NCBI RefSeq assembly: GCF_001431595.1
Contig: NZ_LDJO01000033.1
Span: 17,750 to 81,749, forward strand
Direction of reading: 5' to 3'
DNA length: 64,000 bases
DNA from: Stenotrophomonas acidaminiphila
GTDB lineage: Bacteria; Pseudomonadota; Gammaproteobacteria; Xanthomonadales; Xanthomonadaceae
Part shown: one piece after another, positions 9,024 through 19,468 of the stretch
Layout: each line of letters opens with the position of its first letter
Position numbering within the stretch: the first letter of the stretch is position 1
Notes under the pieces: generated by a model
What the model was told of the DNA's origin: nothing
What the model saw: the letters and a program-made list of their open reading frames with translations, nothing else
Database searches by the model: none
Position numbers and translations under genes: made by a program

Positions 9024-9251
9024 ATGTGGCAGACAACGTTCTTCGCGTCGGTGGCGACCCTCTGCGTGCTTGCCGCGGTGCACGCCATGCGCCGCAAGCC
9101 GCGCGATGTTTCCGCACTGCCGGCCCCTTCGGACGAAGGGAAGGCGCTGCTGCGGAGCGGTAGGAAGATCGCCGCGATCCGGGCCTGCCGCCGGCAATGC
9201 GGCGCATCGTTGCTGGAAGCCAACCGGGTCATCGCCCGCCACGCGGCCTGA
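9024..9251 (+). CDS. small membrane protein with L7/L12 C-terminal-like segment
   Basis: A 75-residue protein: a single N-terminal membrane segment or signal anchor (residues about 4-20), a basic linker (MRRKPRD), and a C-terminal stretch EGKALLRSGRKIAAIRACRR then GASLLEANRVI. The 'G+KI.AI+..R...G..L.EA...I' pattern matches the C-terminal domain of ribosomal protein L7/L12 and of short membrane proteins that carry it. The function is unknown. GGAGGG lies 8 bases before the ATG. It follows plsB by 35 bases and may be in the same transcript. Confidence 0.75.
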   Translation: MWQTTFFASVATLCVLAAVHAMRRKPRDVSALPAPSDEGKALLRSGRKIAAIRACRRQCGASLLEANRVIARHAA

Positions 9252-9276
9252 GCGACCGCCGTGGCGCCGCCGCAGG

Positions 9277-9483
9277 TCAGGCCGGCTCGTCGGGAATCAG
9301 CATGCTTTCCAGCCTGGTGATGCAGTCCCTGAGCTGCAGCTTGCGCCTTTTCAGCCGCTTGGCGTCCAGCTCGTCGTCGGGGTTGGCGGCGAGCCTGCCG
9401 ATGCGTTCGTCCAGGCTGCGGTGCTCGGCCCGCAGTTCGGCGATGCGCTGGCTGATCTCGGCGAAGGGCGGCAGCTCGGACAT
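9277..9483 (-). CDS. YdcH-like DUF465 protein
   Basis: A 68-residue charged, coiled-coil protein of the DUF465/YdcH family (function unknown). Typical features are a helical hairpin AELRAEHRSLDERIGRL, then the acidic turn DDELDAKRLKRRKLQLRDCI leading to the second helix. Length and layout match the family. It is convergent with the plsB-side genes and 17 bases downstream of the PHP hydrolase gene on the same strand. Confidence 0.85.
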   Translation of the reverse strand: MSELPPFAEISQRIAELRAEHRSLDERIGRLAANPDDELDAKRLKRRKLQLRDCITRLESMLIPDEPA

Positions 9484-9500
9484 GCCGCCAGCTTAGCCGG

Positions 9501-10970
9501 TCAGCGGGGCCAGTTCACGTACACCGGGTTGCCCAGCATCAGCAGGCTGCCGTCGTCATCGCGCGCATCCACGCGCAACCAGTGTCGCTTGCCATCCGAG
9601 CGCCAGCGCAGGCTGGCCCGCTGGCTGCCGTCCTCGCCGGTTTCCACCGTGGCGGGGTGGCGGCGGCCGTCGATGACGAACTCGATCCGCAGCGGGCGGG
9701 GATAATCCAGCTCGGCGTGCGCGGTGGCCCACTGTCCGGCGGGCAGGTCCAGTTGCTGGCCCATCCCGGTGCGCTGGCCGCCCGCGTCGCGCAGCCACAG
9801 GTCCAGCCGGCTGCCGGCGACGTTGCGCACGTCCACCACCACCCGGCCCTGCCTCAGTGCGGCCAGGATGGCGTCGCGCGACAGTGCCGGGGCATGCACC
9901 AGGGTGGCCGGCAGGCCGATCGGCGAAGGACCTTCGGCCGCGCCCGGATCATGGCTGTCGCTGCCGCCGATGGCGGTCATGCGCCGGCCCTGCTGCAGCT
10001 GCTGCTCCCAGAAGCCGACGCCCGCACGTGGGCCGTCGGCCTGGCTGGCGTTGACCACTTCCACCGCGGCGACCGCGTCCATGTCCACCGGTTTGGCGGG
10101 GGTCCAGCCGCAGCCCATGCACGCCTCGCCGGAGGCCAGCGCCGGGTGGTTGATCGACAGCAGCGCACCGCTGTCGTTGACCTGGCGCAGCAGCGGGTTC
10201 CAGTCGGGCAGGGTGTCGCCGAGCCGGAACGGCAGCGGCCCGTTGATGCCGAATACGTTGGCGTGGCCCTGGAAGGTGGTGACTTCCATGCCCGGAATCA
10301 GCAACAGGCGATCGAACCAGGGCTGGTGGCGCGCCAGCTCCTCCAGGTGCGAGGCCGTGTTGTGCTCGGTGACGGCGACGAAATCCAGGCCCTGCCGTGC
10401 CGCGGCCTGCAGGCTCAGGAACAGCGGGCAGGGCACCTTGTTGCCCTGTTGGCTGCTGCAGCTGCCGTCGCTGTGGGTGCTGTGCATGTGCAGGTCGCCG
10501 CGGTACCACGCCGGCCCCTCGCGCAGTACCTGCGGCGCGCGGTCCCTGCCGGCCTGCACTTCATCCTCGTCCCACAGGGTCACGCCGACGGTGTAGGGCG
10601 TGCGTGCCCCGGCACGGATGTTGGGAATGCCGAGCAGCACCTTCCACTGGCCTGCCGGCAATGCGCCGGGCAGGTAGCCACCGCTGGCGTCGTAGCGGGA
10701 AACCGTGACCGCGCGGCGCGAACCGCCGCTCCAGCCGCGAAAGCCATGCGTGTCCAGCAGGCCGAGGTCGATGACGGTACGCTCGCCGGCGCCGTCATGC
10801 CGCAGCGTGACGTCCACCCTGGCGGTGCCGTCGGGCACCGTGAACGGCAGTTCCAGGTACCGCTGATGGTCCTTGCCGCTCAGCGTGCCCTGCAGTTGCA
10901 GGGTCTGCGCGGCGTGGGCGCAGGGGCTGGCGGCAAGCGCCGCCAGCACCACCGGGAGCAGGGCGCGCAT
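9501..10970 (-). CDS. CehA/McbA-type PHP metallohydrolase, exported
   Basis: A 489-residue protein with a Sec signal peptide (cleavage probably after AHA, about residue 20), so periplasmic or secreted. The PHP-domain metal motifs are clear: GDLHMHSTHSDG (about residues 155-165), FVAVTEHNT, IPGMEVTTFQGHANVFG, SINHP and IGGSDSHDP. Known CehA/McbA enzymes hydrolyse carbamate or ester substrates using a metal centre; the substrate here is unknown. Its start overlaps the stop of the TonB receptor (ATGA), so receptor and hydrolase form an operon that may import and process one nutrient. Confidence 0.85.
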   Translation of the reverse strand: MRALLPVVLAALAASPCAHAAQTLQLQGTLSGKDHQRYLELPFTVPDGTARVDVTLRHDGAGERTVIDLGLLDTHGFRGWSGGSRRAVTVSRYDASGGYLPGALPAGQWKVLLGIPNIRAGARTPYTVGVTLWDEDEVQAGRDRAPQVLREGPAWYRGDLHMHSTHSDGSCSSQQGNKVPCPLFLSLQAAARQGLDFVAVTEHNTASHLEELARHQPWFDRLLLIPGMEVTTFQGHANVFGINGPLPFRLGDTLPDWNPLLRQVNDSGALLSINHPALASGEACMGCGWTPAKPVDMDAVAAVEVVNASQADGPRAGVGFWEQQLQQGRRMTAIGGSDSHDPGAAEGPSPIGLPATLVHAPALSRDAILAALRQGRVVVDVRNVAGSRLDLWLRDAGGQRTGMGQQLDLPAGQWATAHAELDYPRPLRIEFVIDGRRHPATVETGEDGSQRASLRWRSDGKRHWLRVDARDDDGSLLMLGNPVYVNWPR

Positions 10971-13516
10971 CAGAACCGGTACATCAGGGCCAGGCGGTAG
11001 TTGCGGCCCAGCAGCGGCCGTGCGATGAAGGCGCTGGCGCCCGCGTCGCTGCTCGCGAGCTCGCCGGCACGCGGATTGCCCTCGGTCAGGCCCAGCGAGT
11101 TGGTGACGTTGTCGACGTAGCCGTACATCGACACGCGCTCGCTCAGTTCGTAGCGCGCGCTGAGGTTGAGCAGCTGGTAGGACGGCAGGCGCACCGAGTT
11201 GGCGGTGTCCACGTAGCGCTCGCCCTGGTGCTCGGCGGCGGCCTGCAGGCGCAGGCGCTGGTCGAGCAGGTTGATGCCGGCGACCACGCGCGCGCCCAGC
11301 TCCGGCACGCGGATCAGCTGGTTGCCGACGAAATCGCGCAGCACCGGCGCGCCATTGACCAGCTCGCTGTAGCGCAGGTCGCGGTACTGCGCATCCTGCC
11401 AGGTGGCGTTGACGCGCAGGTCGAACCAGTCGGTGGGGTACCACGCCGTCTCCAGTTCCAGGCCGAACGTGCGGGTACTGGCATAACCGGCTTCGCGGGT
11501 GGACACGCCGGTGTCCGGGTTGAAGCGGTAGTTGCTGAAGCCGACGTTGTCGTACTTGGTGTAGAACGCCGTGGCGTAGGCGCTGAACAGCGGGTTGGCG
11601 AACTTGAAGCCGACTTCGGCCAGGTCCATCGTCTGCGTGTCGGCCGCCTTGCCGTTGGCGAATGCGCAGGCGGCGACGGTCGCGGCCGAGGTCGCGTCGC
11701 AGTTGTCGTTGCGGGTGATGTAGTTGCCCAGGCTGGGCAGGCGGAAGGCCGAGGTCCAGCGGCCGAACACGCCCATGCCATCGTTGAACTGCCAGTTGGC
11801 GCCGATCGACCAGCCCAGGTCGTCCGACTCCAGGTCGTGGTTCACGTACAGGCCCGAACCAGTAAGCATCTGCGAGGTCGCCAGGGTGCCGCCGTCGACG
11901 CTGCGGCGCACCTCGTTCCAGCCGCTGCTGCTGGCCTTCTCCCAGCGCAGGCCGCTGTCGATGCGCAGCCTGTCGTTGACCTGCCACTCGTCGCTGACAT
12001 AGAAGGCCTGGGTCTTCTGTTCGCCCGAGGCGTTGTTCCATTCGTAGCCGTAGCGCCACACGCCGTTGTCGCTGAGCGTACGCACCACGTTGCCGTTTGC
12101 ATCCAGCGCGACCAGGTCGAGCAGGCGGGCGTTGTCGGTGGCGTCCATCAGCACCGAGGACGAGTAGCGGGTGTAGTCCTCCCGGGTCGAGGCCAGGTAG
12201 TAGCCCAGGGTCAGGTCGTGCTGCTGGCCGCCGAGCGCGAAGCTGCGCATCAGCCGCGTGTCGCTGACGAACTCGCGCACCGGGATGTCCAGCCCGCGCA
12301 GTCCGCCGATCACCATCAGGCCATTGCCGTTCTGGCTGGCGGTATCGAAGCCGCCGCTTCCATTCACGTAGCGCAGGCCCAGCGCGGTGGCGCCCGGCAC
12401 CGATGCCAGCAGGTTCTTCTGCCCGGCGAGGAACGTGGCCGCCGGCGTCAGCGAGTTGGGGAACACGCCGTTGCGGATGGTGTCGGTGCGGCTGAAGCGC
12501 GCCGATTGCGCCAGTTCCCAGTCGCCGCCCAGTCCGGTCTCCAGCTTGAACGTGAGCTGGTCGCGCTTCACATGGGTGCCTTCGCTGTTGTCGAAGTCCC
12601 AGCCGCGGCCATCGGCGGTCTTCATCGACAGGTAGCGGGTTTCCGGGCCGGCCAGCGTCCCGTGGTTGCCGTCGAAGCCGGGCACCGCGCGGATGTCGCC
12701 GTTGCCGTTGGTGTACATCGGGATGCCCAGATACAGGGCGACGCGGTCATCCATGCGCTTGGCGTCGATGCTGAAACGCCCGCCCTCGAACTCCCTGGCC
12801 AGGTTGAGGCGGAACTGGCCGCCATCGTTGCCGTTGAAGCCGGGATCGCGCACGCCGTCCTCGACCCGGTAGAAGCCACCCAGCAGCAGCTTCCAGCCAT
12901 TGGCCAGCGGGCTGCCGTAGGCGAAGTCCAGGCGGTTCAGGCCGCTGTCGCCGACGGTGTACTTGAACACGCCGCTGGCGTCATCGCCGACCTGGCGCGG
13001 GATGAAGTTGATCGCACCGGCCGGGGCGTTGGAATACATCACCGATGCCGGTCCGCCGCGTACCACCTCGATGCGTTCGATGGTTTCGTCCAGGCGGAAT
13101 GCCTGGTCGCCGTTGAGGTAGCCCAGCGCCGGGTCATGCACCACCGGGATGCCGTCTTCCAGCAGGGTGACCGAGCCGAAGCCGTCGACCGGGATGCCGC
13201 GCGCGCGGATGTTGCCGCTGGCCTCGCCGCCGGAGGCTTCCACCCAGAACCCGGGCACCGATTTGAGCGCCTCGGTCACGCTGGTCGGCGCCTGCATGCG
13301 CAGCTGCTCTTCCTCGATGTTGGTGATCGAGTAACTGGTCTCGGCCTTGGTGCGCACGCCGGTGCCGCTGCGGCCGGTGACGATGACCGTATCCAGGTCC
13401 TTGGCGGAGGAACGGGAAGCGCTGGCGGCCTCCTGGGCAAGCACGGAAGCCGGGGCAAGGGCGGAGGACAGCAGCAGCGCACGGCAGACGGCGGAAGCGA
13501 GACGGTTATCGAGCAC
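10970..13516 (-). CDS. TonB-dependent outer-membrane receptor
   Basis: An 848-residue TonB-dependent receptor. It has a signal peptide ending VLAQ (about residue 28), a TonB-box-like DTVIVTGR, a plug domain with ERIEVVRGGPASVMYSNAPA (about residues 150-170), and a C-terminal beta barrel ending in aromatic Phe (YRLALMYRF), as needed for BAM assembly. The ligand is not evident. The coupled downstream PHP hydrolase suggests the imported compound is cleaved in the periplasm. No FecI/FecR-type regulator is next to it and there is no N-terminal secretin (STN) extension. Confidence 0.92.
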   Translation of the reverse strand: MLDNRLASAVCRALLLSSALAPASVLAQEAASASRSSAKDLDTVIVTGRSGTGVRTKAETSYSITNIEEEQLRMQAPTSVTEALKSVPGFWVEASGGEASGNIRARGIPVDGFGSVTLLEDGIPVVHDPALGYLNGDQAFRLDETIERIEVVRGGPASVMYSNAPAGAINFIPRQVGDDASGVFKYTVGDSGLNRLDFAYGSPLANGWKLLLGGFYRVEDGVRDPGFNGNDGGQFRLNLAREFEGGRFSIDAKRMDDRVALYLGIPMYTNGNGDIRAVPGFDGNHGTLAGPETRYLSMKTADGRGWDFDNSEGTHVKRDQLTFKLETGLGGDWELAQSARFSRTDTIRNGVFPNSLTPAATFLAGQKNLLASVPGATALGLRYVNGSGGFDTASQNGNGLMVIGGLRGLDIPVREFVSDTRLMRSFALGGQQHDLTLGYYLASTREDYTRYSSSVLMDATDNARLLDLVALDANGNVVRTLSDNGVWRYGYEWNNASGEQKTQAFYVSDEWQVNDRLRIDSGLRWEKASSSGWNEVRRSVDGGTLATSQMLTGSGLYVNHDLESDDLGWSIGANWQFNDGMGVFGRWTSAFRLPSLGNYITRNDNCDATSAATVAACAFANGKAADTQTMDLAEVGFKFANPLFSAYATAFYTKYDNVGFSNYRFNPDTGVSTREAGYASTRTFGLELETAWYPTDWFDLRVNATWQDAQYRDLRYSELVNGAPVLRDFVGNQLIRVPELGARVVAGINLLDQRLRLQAAAEHQGERYVDTANSVRLPSYQLLNLSARYELSERVSMYGYVDNVTNSLGLTEGNPRAGELASSDAGASAFIARPLLGRNYRLALMYRF

Positions 13517-13633
13517 GATGGACCCAGGGGCTGGACGGGGGAGCCCGGGATGCTGTCAGCGCGGCGTGACGTCGCCATGACGCTTTTGTGCCAGCCCGTG
13601 TCACCCGCCGCTGTGGAGCGCGGGGCCAGCCGG

Positions 13634-13639
13634 TAGAAT
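13634..13639 (+). promoter_or_regulatory. -10 box of ttcA (leaderless)
   Basis: TAGAAT ends 7 bases before ATG 13647, so transcription should start at or next to that ATG. It overlaps the upstream in-frame ATG at 13638, which argues against translation from 13638. Confidence 0.55.
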
Positions 13640-13646
13640 GCACGCG

Positions 13647-14558
<912 letters not shown>

Positions 14559-14652
14559 GGCGCCACGGCCACCCTGATTCCGGCGCCGCGTCGCGGCGTC
14601 CTTTCCAGGCGGGAGGCATGTTCCCGCCGATCACGCATTCCCCAGGACCTCC

Positions 14653-15561
14653 ATGTTTTTCAAGAACCTCACCCTGTTCCGCTTTCCCACCTCGGTCGAT
14701 TTCTCCGAAGTCGATACCCTGCTGCCGCACGTCGTGCTCAAGCCGGTCGGCGCGCTGGAAATGAGTTCGCGCGGCTTCATCTCGCCCTTCGGGCGCGAGG
14801 AGAAGGCGCAGTTCTCGCACCGCATCGGCGATGCGCTGTGGCTCACCGTCGGCGGCGAGGAGAAGATCCTTCCCGGCGCGGTGGTCAACGACCTGCTGGC
14901 GCGCCGGCTGGAGGAAATCGAGGAGAAGGAAGGGCGCAAGCCCGGCGGCCGCGAGCGCAAGCGGCTCAAGGACGACCTGCTGCATGAACTGCTGCCGCGC
15001 GCCTTCGTCAAGAGCTCGCGCACCGACGCCTTCCTCGACCTGCAGCACGGCTACGTCGCGGTTGACAGCTCCAGCCGCAAGACCGGCGAGAACGTGATGA
15101 GCGACATCCGCGGCATGCTCGGCAGCTTCCCGGCGATGCCGTTGAACGCCGAGGTCGCGCCGCGCGCGATCCTGACCGCGTGGATCGCCGGCGAGCCGCT
15201 GCCCGAAGGCCTGAGCCTGGGCGAAGAATGCGAGATGAAGGACCCGGCGGAAGGCGGCGCGGTGGTCAAGTGCCAGCACCAGGAACTGCGCTGCGACGAG
15301 ATCGACAAGCACCTGGACGCCGGCAAGCAGGTGACCAAGCTGGCGCTGGTGTTCGAGGACAACCTGTCCTTCGTGCTCGGCGACGACCTGATCGTGCGCA
15401 AGCTCAAGTTCCTCGACGGCGCCCTGGACCAGCTCGAACACATCGACGAGGAAGGCCGCCGCGCCGAGCTCGACGCCCGGTTCGCATTGCAGAGCGGCGA
15501 GATCCGGCGCCTGTTCCTGCTGCTGGAGCAGGCGTTCAAGCTGAGCAAGGCCGACAGCTGA
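14653..15561 (+). CDS. rdgC: nucleoid-associated recombination protein RdgC
   Basis: Ring-forming, non-specific DNA-binding protein that limits RecA loading at stalled forks; 302 residues, the normal length. The start MFFKNLTLFRFP and the segments ALEMSSRGFISPFG, DALWLTVGGEEKILPG and GDDLIVRKLKFLD are hallmark RdgC sequence. It lies 94 bases after ttcA on the same strand. Confidence 0.95.
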   Translation: MFFKNLTLFRFPTSVDFSEVDTLLPHVVLKPVGALEMSSRGFISPFGREEKAQFSHRIGDALWLTVGGEEKILPGAVVNDLLARRLEEIEEKEGRKPGGRERKRLKDDLLHELLPRAFVKSSRTDAFLDLQHGYVAVDSSSRKTGENVMSDIRGMLGSFPAMPLNAEVAPRAILTAWIAGEPLPEGLSLGEECEMKDPAEGGAVVKCQHQELRCDEIDKHLDAGKQVTKLALVFEDNLSFVLGDDLIVRKLKFLDGALDQLEHIDEEGRRAELDARFALQSGEIRRLFLLLEQAFKLSKADS

Positions 15562-15601
15562 ACGGGCGATCCATCGACCGGCCCGGCGCGCGGGCAGGGA
15601 C

Positions 15602-15607
15602 TATGCT
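15602..15607 (+). promoter_or_regulatory. -10 box of the YgjP-type gene (leaderless)
   Basis: TATGCT ends 6 bases before ATG 15614, so the transcript should begin at about the start codon. Confidence 0.5.
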
Positions 15608-15613
15608 GGACAC

Positions 15614-16402
15614 ATGGCCAACCTGTTCCGCCGCCTGACCGCACCCGCCGCGCCCGTCATCCAGCGCGACACCGTGCGGCTGCGCCTGGACGATGCCGAG
15701 ATCGACGTGCTGCGCGTGCGCGACCCGCGTGCGCGCCGGCTCAAGCTCAGCGTCGATGAACGCGGCGCGCGGCTGACGCTGCCGCTGCGCGCCAGCCTGG
15801 CGTCCGGCGAGCGCTTCCTGCAGGCCAACCGGCAATGGCTGCAGCAGCAGTTGGCGCGGTTCGATGGCGAGGGCCTGCTGGCGGCGCCGCTGGCATTGCG
15901 CGAACCCGGCGTGCTGCCGCTGCGCGGGGCGTTGCTGCCGGTGCGCTGGCAGGAGGGCCGCTTCACCCGGATCGAGGTGGATGCCGAAGGCGCCTGCATC
16001 CAGCTGCCGGCGCGGGCCGGTGACGCCTCGCTGCGCCGGGTGCTGCGCGAGTTCTACGAAGCGCGGATGCGCGCCGACGTCGGCCGCTGGCTGCCGGCCT
16101 ATCTGCCCGGGTTGCCGCGCGCACCGGCGCGGCTGCGGTTGAAGGTGATGTCCTCGCAGTGGGGTTCGCTGGCGCCGGACGGTTCGCTGGCGCTGGACCT
16201 GGCGCTGGCCTTGGCCCGGCCGGCGGCGTTCGAGTATGTGCTGGTCCACGAGCTGTGCCACCTGCTGCAGGCCAACCATTCGCCGGCCTTCTGGGCCGAG
16301 GTGGAGGGGCGCTTCCCGCAGTGGCGGCACGAACGCGATTACCTGCGCGAGGAAGGCCGCCGGCTCAAGGCGACGCTGCGGCAACTGCTGCGCGGCGCCT
16401 GA
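15614..16402 (+). CDS. YgjP-type metallopeptidase-like protein (DUF45)
   Basis: A 262-residue cytosolic protein of the YgjP/WLM metallopeptidase-like family. It has the zinc motif VHELCHLLQANHSPAFW (HExxH with a third His, about residues 210-226), preceded by MSSQWGSLAPDGSLALDLAL, a standard family segment. Physiological substrates are not known. The short -10-to-ATG distance fixes the start. It is convergent with the alpha/beta hydrolase gene. Confidence 0.85.
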   Translation: MANLFRRLTAPAAPVIQRDTVRLRLDDAEIDVLRVRDPRARRLKLSVDERGARLTLPLRASLASGERFLQANRQWLQQQLARFDGEGLLAAPLALREPGVLPLRGALLPVRWQEGRFTRIEVDAEGACIQLPARAGDASLRRVLREFYEARMRADVGRWLPAYLPGLPRAPARLRLKVMSSQWGSLAPDGSLALDLALALARPAAFEYVLVHELCHLLQANHSPAFWAEVEGRFPQWRHERDYLREEGRRLKATLRQLLRGA

Positions 16403-16489
16403 CGCACCGGCGGTACCCGGCGCGATCCGGGCCGCCCGCCACGCGCCCCCGCGGTTGTGCCGGCGCGCCTGCGGGTACCCGCCCCGGCA

Positions 16490-17347
16490 TCAATGGCGCG
16501 GAACCGTACCGAGGAAATCGCGGACCACCGCCGCCACCGCTTCGGGCTGGTCCATGTGCAGGTGATGGTGGCCGGGCAGCGTGTGCAGGCGGCCATGCGC
16601 CAGCAAGGCCGCGCGCTGGCTGCGCTCGGGCTCGGGAAAGTAGGGCTGCACCGGCGTGGCGTAGATCACCTGCGCCGGGCATTGGATGGCGGCCAGCACG
16701 TCGCGCACCTGGTCCTCGGTCATGCGCACCGCGGTGGGCAGCATCAACCGCGGATCGCTGCGCCAGCTCCAGCCGCCGGCGACCGCGCGCACGCCACGCT
16801 CGACCAGCAGCCGCGCCGACGGCTCGTCCAGCTGGTTGGCCAGCATCCGCGCGCGTACCGGCGCGGCGATATCGGCGAACACGCGCAGCTGCTTGTCGCT
16901 GAACGCGGCCAGTGCCGCCACGTGCGCGCGCAGGCGCTCGACCGTCTGCGAGGCGGGTGCGGCAAGGCCGCCCAGCGCCTCGATGGCGACCAGCGCCTGC
17001 GTCCGCCGTGGCGCCACCGCCGCCACCAGGCTGGCGATCGCGGCACCCATCGAGTGGCCCAGCAGCACGCAGCGCTCCCAGCCCAGCGCGTCCATGATCG
17101 CCAGTACCTGCACGATCGCCTGTGGCGTGGTGTACGCCGCGTCGGCAGGCAGGGGGTCGCTCAGGCCGTGGCCGGGCAGGTCCACCAGCGCCCAGTCCAG
17201 CTCCGGCAGCCGCGCCGCCAGCGGGACGAAGCTGGCGGCGTTGTCGAGCCAGCCGTGCAGCGCCAGCACCGGCATGCCGCCAGGGCTGCCGGCGCGGAGC
17301 CCGGCCACGCGCAGGCCGCCGGCGTCCAGTCCGAACGGCGTGGTCAT
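16490..17347 (-). CDS. alpha/beta hydrolase
   Basis: A 285-residue alpha/beta-hydrolase fold protein. It shows [13 protein letters not shown] (oxyanion-hole HGW), [10 protein letters not shown], and the nucleophile elbow [13 protein letters not shown] with Ser at about residue 102. The catalytic His is probably in [15 protein letters not shown] near the C-terminus. No signal peptide is present. The substrate is unknown; esterase-type activity is most likely. The start overlaps the hemH stop (ATGA), so it is translated together with ferrochelatase. Confidence 0.85.
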   Translation of the reverse strand: MTTPFGLDAGGLRVAGLRAGSPGGMPVLALHGWLDNAASFVPLAARLPELDWALVDLPGHGLSDPLPADAAYTTPQAIVQVLAIMDALGWERCVLLGHSMGAAIASLVAAVAPRRTQALVAIEALGGLAAPASQTVERLRAHVAALAAFSDKQLRVFADIAAPVRARMLANQLDEPSARLLVERGVRAVAGGWSWRSDPRLMLPTAVRMTEDQVRDVLAAIQCPAQVIYATPVQPYFPEPERSQRAALLAHGRLHTLPGHHHLHMDQPEAVAAVVRDFLGTVPRH

Positions 17348-18306
17348 GCGTCCTGCGCGGTGGCCAGCGCAGCCAGCGCGCGGGCATGGGCAGGGCTGTC
17401 GTTCAGGCAGGGGATGTAGCGCATGGTGGCGCCGCGCTCGGCGACGGTGGCGGTGAAACCCATCGCCACTTCCTCCAGCGTTTCCAGGCAGTCGGTGGCG
17501 AAGCCCGGGCAGACCACGTCCAGCGTCCGTACGCCGCCCTCGGCCAGCGCCCACAGCGTGGGCTCGGCATAGGGCTGCAGCCAGCGCTCGCGGCCGAAGC
17601 GCGACTGGTAGGCCAGCTGCCAGTCGCCGTCGCCCAGCTGCAGCGCCGCGGCGATCGCGCGTGCGCTGGCCTCGCAGCGCTGCGGGTACGGATCGCCAGC
17701 GTCCGCCAGCCGCTGCGGGATGCCATGGAAGGAGAACACCAGCCGGTCGCCGCGGCCATGCGCCTGCCAGTAATCGCGGATCGAGCCGGCCACCGCCGCC
17801 ACCCACTGCGGGTCGTCGGCGTAGTCGCGGATGGTGTGCACCTGCACGTCGCGGTGGCGGGCCTGCCACTGCTGCACCTTGTCCTCGACCGAAGCGGTGG
17901 TGGTGGTCGAGTACTGCGGGTACAGCGGCAGCACCACGATGCGCCTGGCACCGGCCGCGGCCAGCGCGTCCAGTGCCGGCTGCAGTGCCGGCTGGCCATA
18001 GCGCATGGCCTCGCGTACCTGCCAGTGCGGCAGTTCGCGGGCGATGTTGGCCACCAGGCGACGGGTATGTACCGCCAGTGGCGAGCCCTCCGGCATCCAC
18101 ACCTGCGCGTACTTGTGCGCGGAGCGGCCGCCGCGCAGCGGCAGGATCAAGCCGTACAGCAGCGGCTTCCACAGCAGGGGGGGAATCGAGACCACGCGCG
18201 GGTCGCCGAGGAACTCGGCCAGGTAGCGACGTACCGCCGGGGCGGTGGGTGTCTCGGGCGTGCCTAGGTTGACCGCGAGCAGTGCGGTAGTGGGTGCGTC
18301 GGACAT
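17344..18306 (-). CDS. hemH: ferrochelatase
   Basis: Inserts ferrous iron into protoporphyrin IX, the last step of heme synthesis; 320 residues. Hallmarks are [12 protein letters not shown] at the N-terminus, [11 protein letters not shown] with the active-site His at about residue 190, and [16 protein letters not shown] near the C-terminus. It is the first gene of a two-gene unit with the alpha/beta hydrolase. Confidence 0.95.
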   Translation of the reverse strand: MSDAPTTALLAVNLGTPETPTAPAVRRYLAEFLGDPRVVSIPPLLWKPLLYGLILPLRGGRSAHKYAQVWMPEGSPLAVHTRRLVANIARELPHWQVREAMRYGQPALQPALDALAAAGARRIVVLPLYPQYSTTTTASVEDKVQQWQARHRDVQVHTIRDYADDPQWVAAVAGSIRDYWQAHGRGDRLVFSFHGIPQRLADAGDPYPQRCEASARAIAAALQLGDGDWQLAYQSRFGRERWLQPYAEPTLWALAEGGVRTLDVVCPGFATDCLETLEEVAMGFTATVAERGATMRYIPCLNDSPAHARALAALATAQDA

Positions 18307-18312
18307 GCGCGC

Positions 18313-18318
18313 ATTGTG
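18313..18318 (-). promoter_or_regulatory. possible -10 box of hemH (near-leaderless)
   Basis: Read on the minus strand, CACAAT lies 6 bases before the hemH ATG, the same arrangement as at ttcA and tamA. Confidence 0.35.
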
Positions 18319-18493
18319 GCAGAAGGCAGTGACCGGTTTGCAGTGGCCGGCAGCTGCGAACGGGTCCGGGTCGCGGCCACGCCTGCTGACGCGCGCGGGT
18401 ACGGGCTGGCGCCGCTCACTCCCTATTCATGGCGTCGCTTCCAATCTCCAGTGCTTGCCGTATCTTTCCGTGCATCGACCTGTGGAGTCCGCC

Positions 18494-19393
18494 ATGCGCC
18501 GCCTGCCGTACATCGCCCTGCTGCTGTCCGCGAGCCTGTTGTCCGCCACCGCCCTGGCCGGGCCGCAGGAGGACCAGCGCGCCCGCAACGCCGTGCGCGT
18601 GCTCGGCGAGATCCAGGAGATTCCCGAGCAGGCCATTCCCGACAAGCTGCTCGACGAAGGCCGCGCGATCATCGTCATCCCCGACACGATCAAGGCCGGC
18701 CTGGTGCTCGGCGGCCGCCGTGGCCATGGCCTGATGTCGGTGAAGATGCCCGACGGCAGCTGGTCCAACCCGGTGTTCGTCAAGCTCACGGGCGGCAGCA
18801 TCGGCTTCCAGGCCGGCGTGCAGTCCTCCGACGTGATCCTGGTGTTCCGCAACAACCGCAGCCTGGACAACATCGTCAACGGCAAGTTCACCCTGGGCGC
18901 CGACGCCGGCGTGGCCGCCGGCCCGGTCGGCCGCAGTGCCGCCGCCGCCACCGACGGCCAGCTCAAGGCCGAGATCTGGTCGTGGTCGCGCGCCCGCGGC
19001 CTGTTCGCCGGGGTGGCGCTGGACGGCGCGGTGCTGTCCATCGACGATGCCGCCAACCTCGACGCGTACGGCCAGGGCACCACCCCGCGGATGATCCTCG
19101 AGGGCCGCCTGAATGCGGCACCCTCCAGCGACGTGGTCGCGTTCCGCGACCGCCTGGAGGAATCCACCTACGCCGCGCGCGAGAAGCGCGGCACCCAGGG
19201 CGACACCGCTCCGGTGGCCGCGTCCGCGCCGCGCGCGCAGGCGGTCACCGTATCCGCCGGCACGCCGCAGCAGGGTGCCGAGGCGACCACCCAGCCGTTG
19301 CAGCCGGCCACCGCCGAGCCCGCGCCGCAGCAGGGTTTCCAGCCGGTGTCCGAAGGCGAAATCCGCACCGAGTCGCTGGACGGCGGCAACTGA
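18494..19393 (+). CDS. exported SYLF (Ysc84) domain lipid-binding protein
   Basis: A 299-residue protein with a Sec signal peptide (residues 1-22, ending TALA) and a SYLF/Ysc84 domain (about residues 30-210). The domain shows AIIVIPDTIKAGLVLGGRRG, GFQAGVQSSDVILVFRN, FTLGADAGVAAGPVGR and SRARGLFAGVALDGAVLSID. SYLF domains bind phosphoinositide-like lipids in eukaryotes; the bacterial role is unclear. The last ~75 residues are an Ala/Pro/Gln-rich low-complexity tail. It lies just upstream of tatABC. Confidence 0.85.
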   Translation: MRRLPYIALLLSASLLSATALAGPQEDQRARNAVRVLGEIQEIPEQAIPDKLLDEGRAIIVIPDTIKAGLVLGGRRGHGLMSVKMPDGSWSNPVFVKLTGGSIGFQAGVQSSDVILVFRNNRSLDNIVNGKFTLGADAGVAAGPVGRSAAAATDGQLKAEIWSWSRARGLFAGVALDGAVLSIDDAANLDAYGQGTTPRMILEGRLNAAPSSDVVAFRDRLEESTYAAREKRGTQGDTAPVAASAPRAQAVTVSAGTPQQGAEATTQPLQPATAEPAPQQGFQPVSEGEIRTESLDGGN

Positions 19394-19424
19394 CCTTCGG
19401 CAGGGGCGTCCGGCGGGGCCGGGT

Positions 19425-19459
19425 GCGTTATGCTCACTGACCTCCACACCGAATAACGC
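19425..19459 (+). promoter_or_regulatory. tat operon promoter with flanking inverted repeat
   Basis: A -10 box TATGCT (19429-19434) lies 34 bases before the tatA ATG. A perfect 7-base inverted repeat (GCGTTAT at 19425-19431, ATAACGC at 19453-19459) covers the -10 and the predicted transcript start. It could be an operator or a 5'-UTR hairpin. Confidence 0.45.
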
Positions 19460-19468
19460 GAGCGGATC

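Noticed and set aside
6070..9207. 1,045-codon minus-strand open frame opposite plsB
   Set aside because: Shadow of the well-supported plsB; no motif, no ribosome-binding site.
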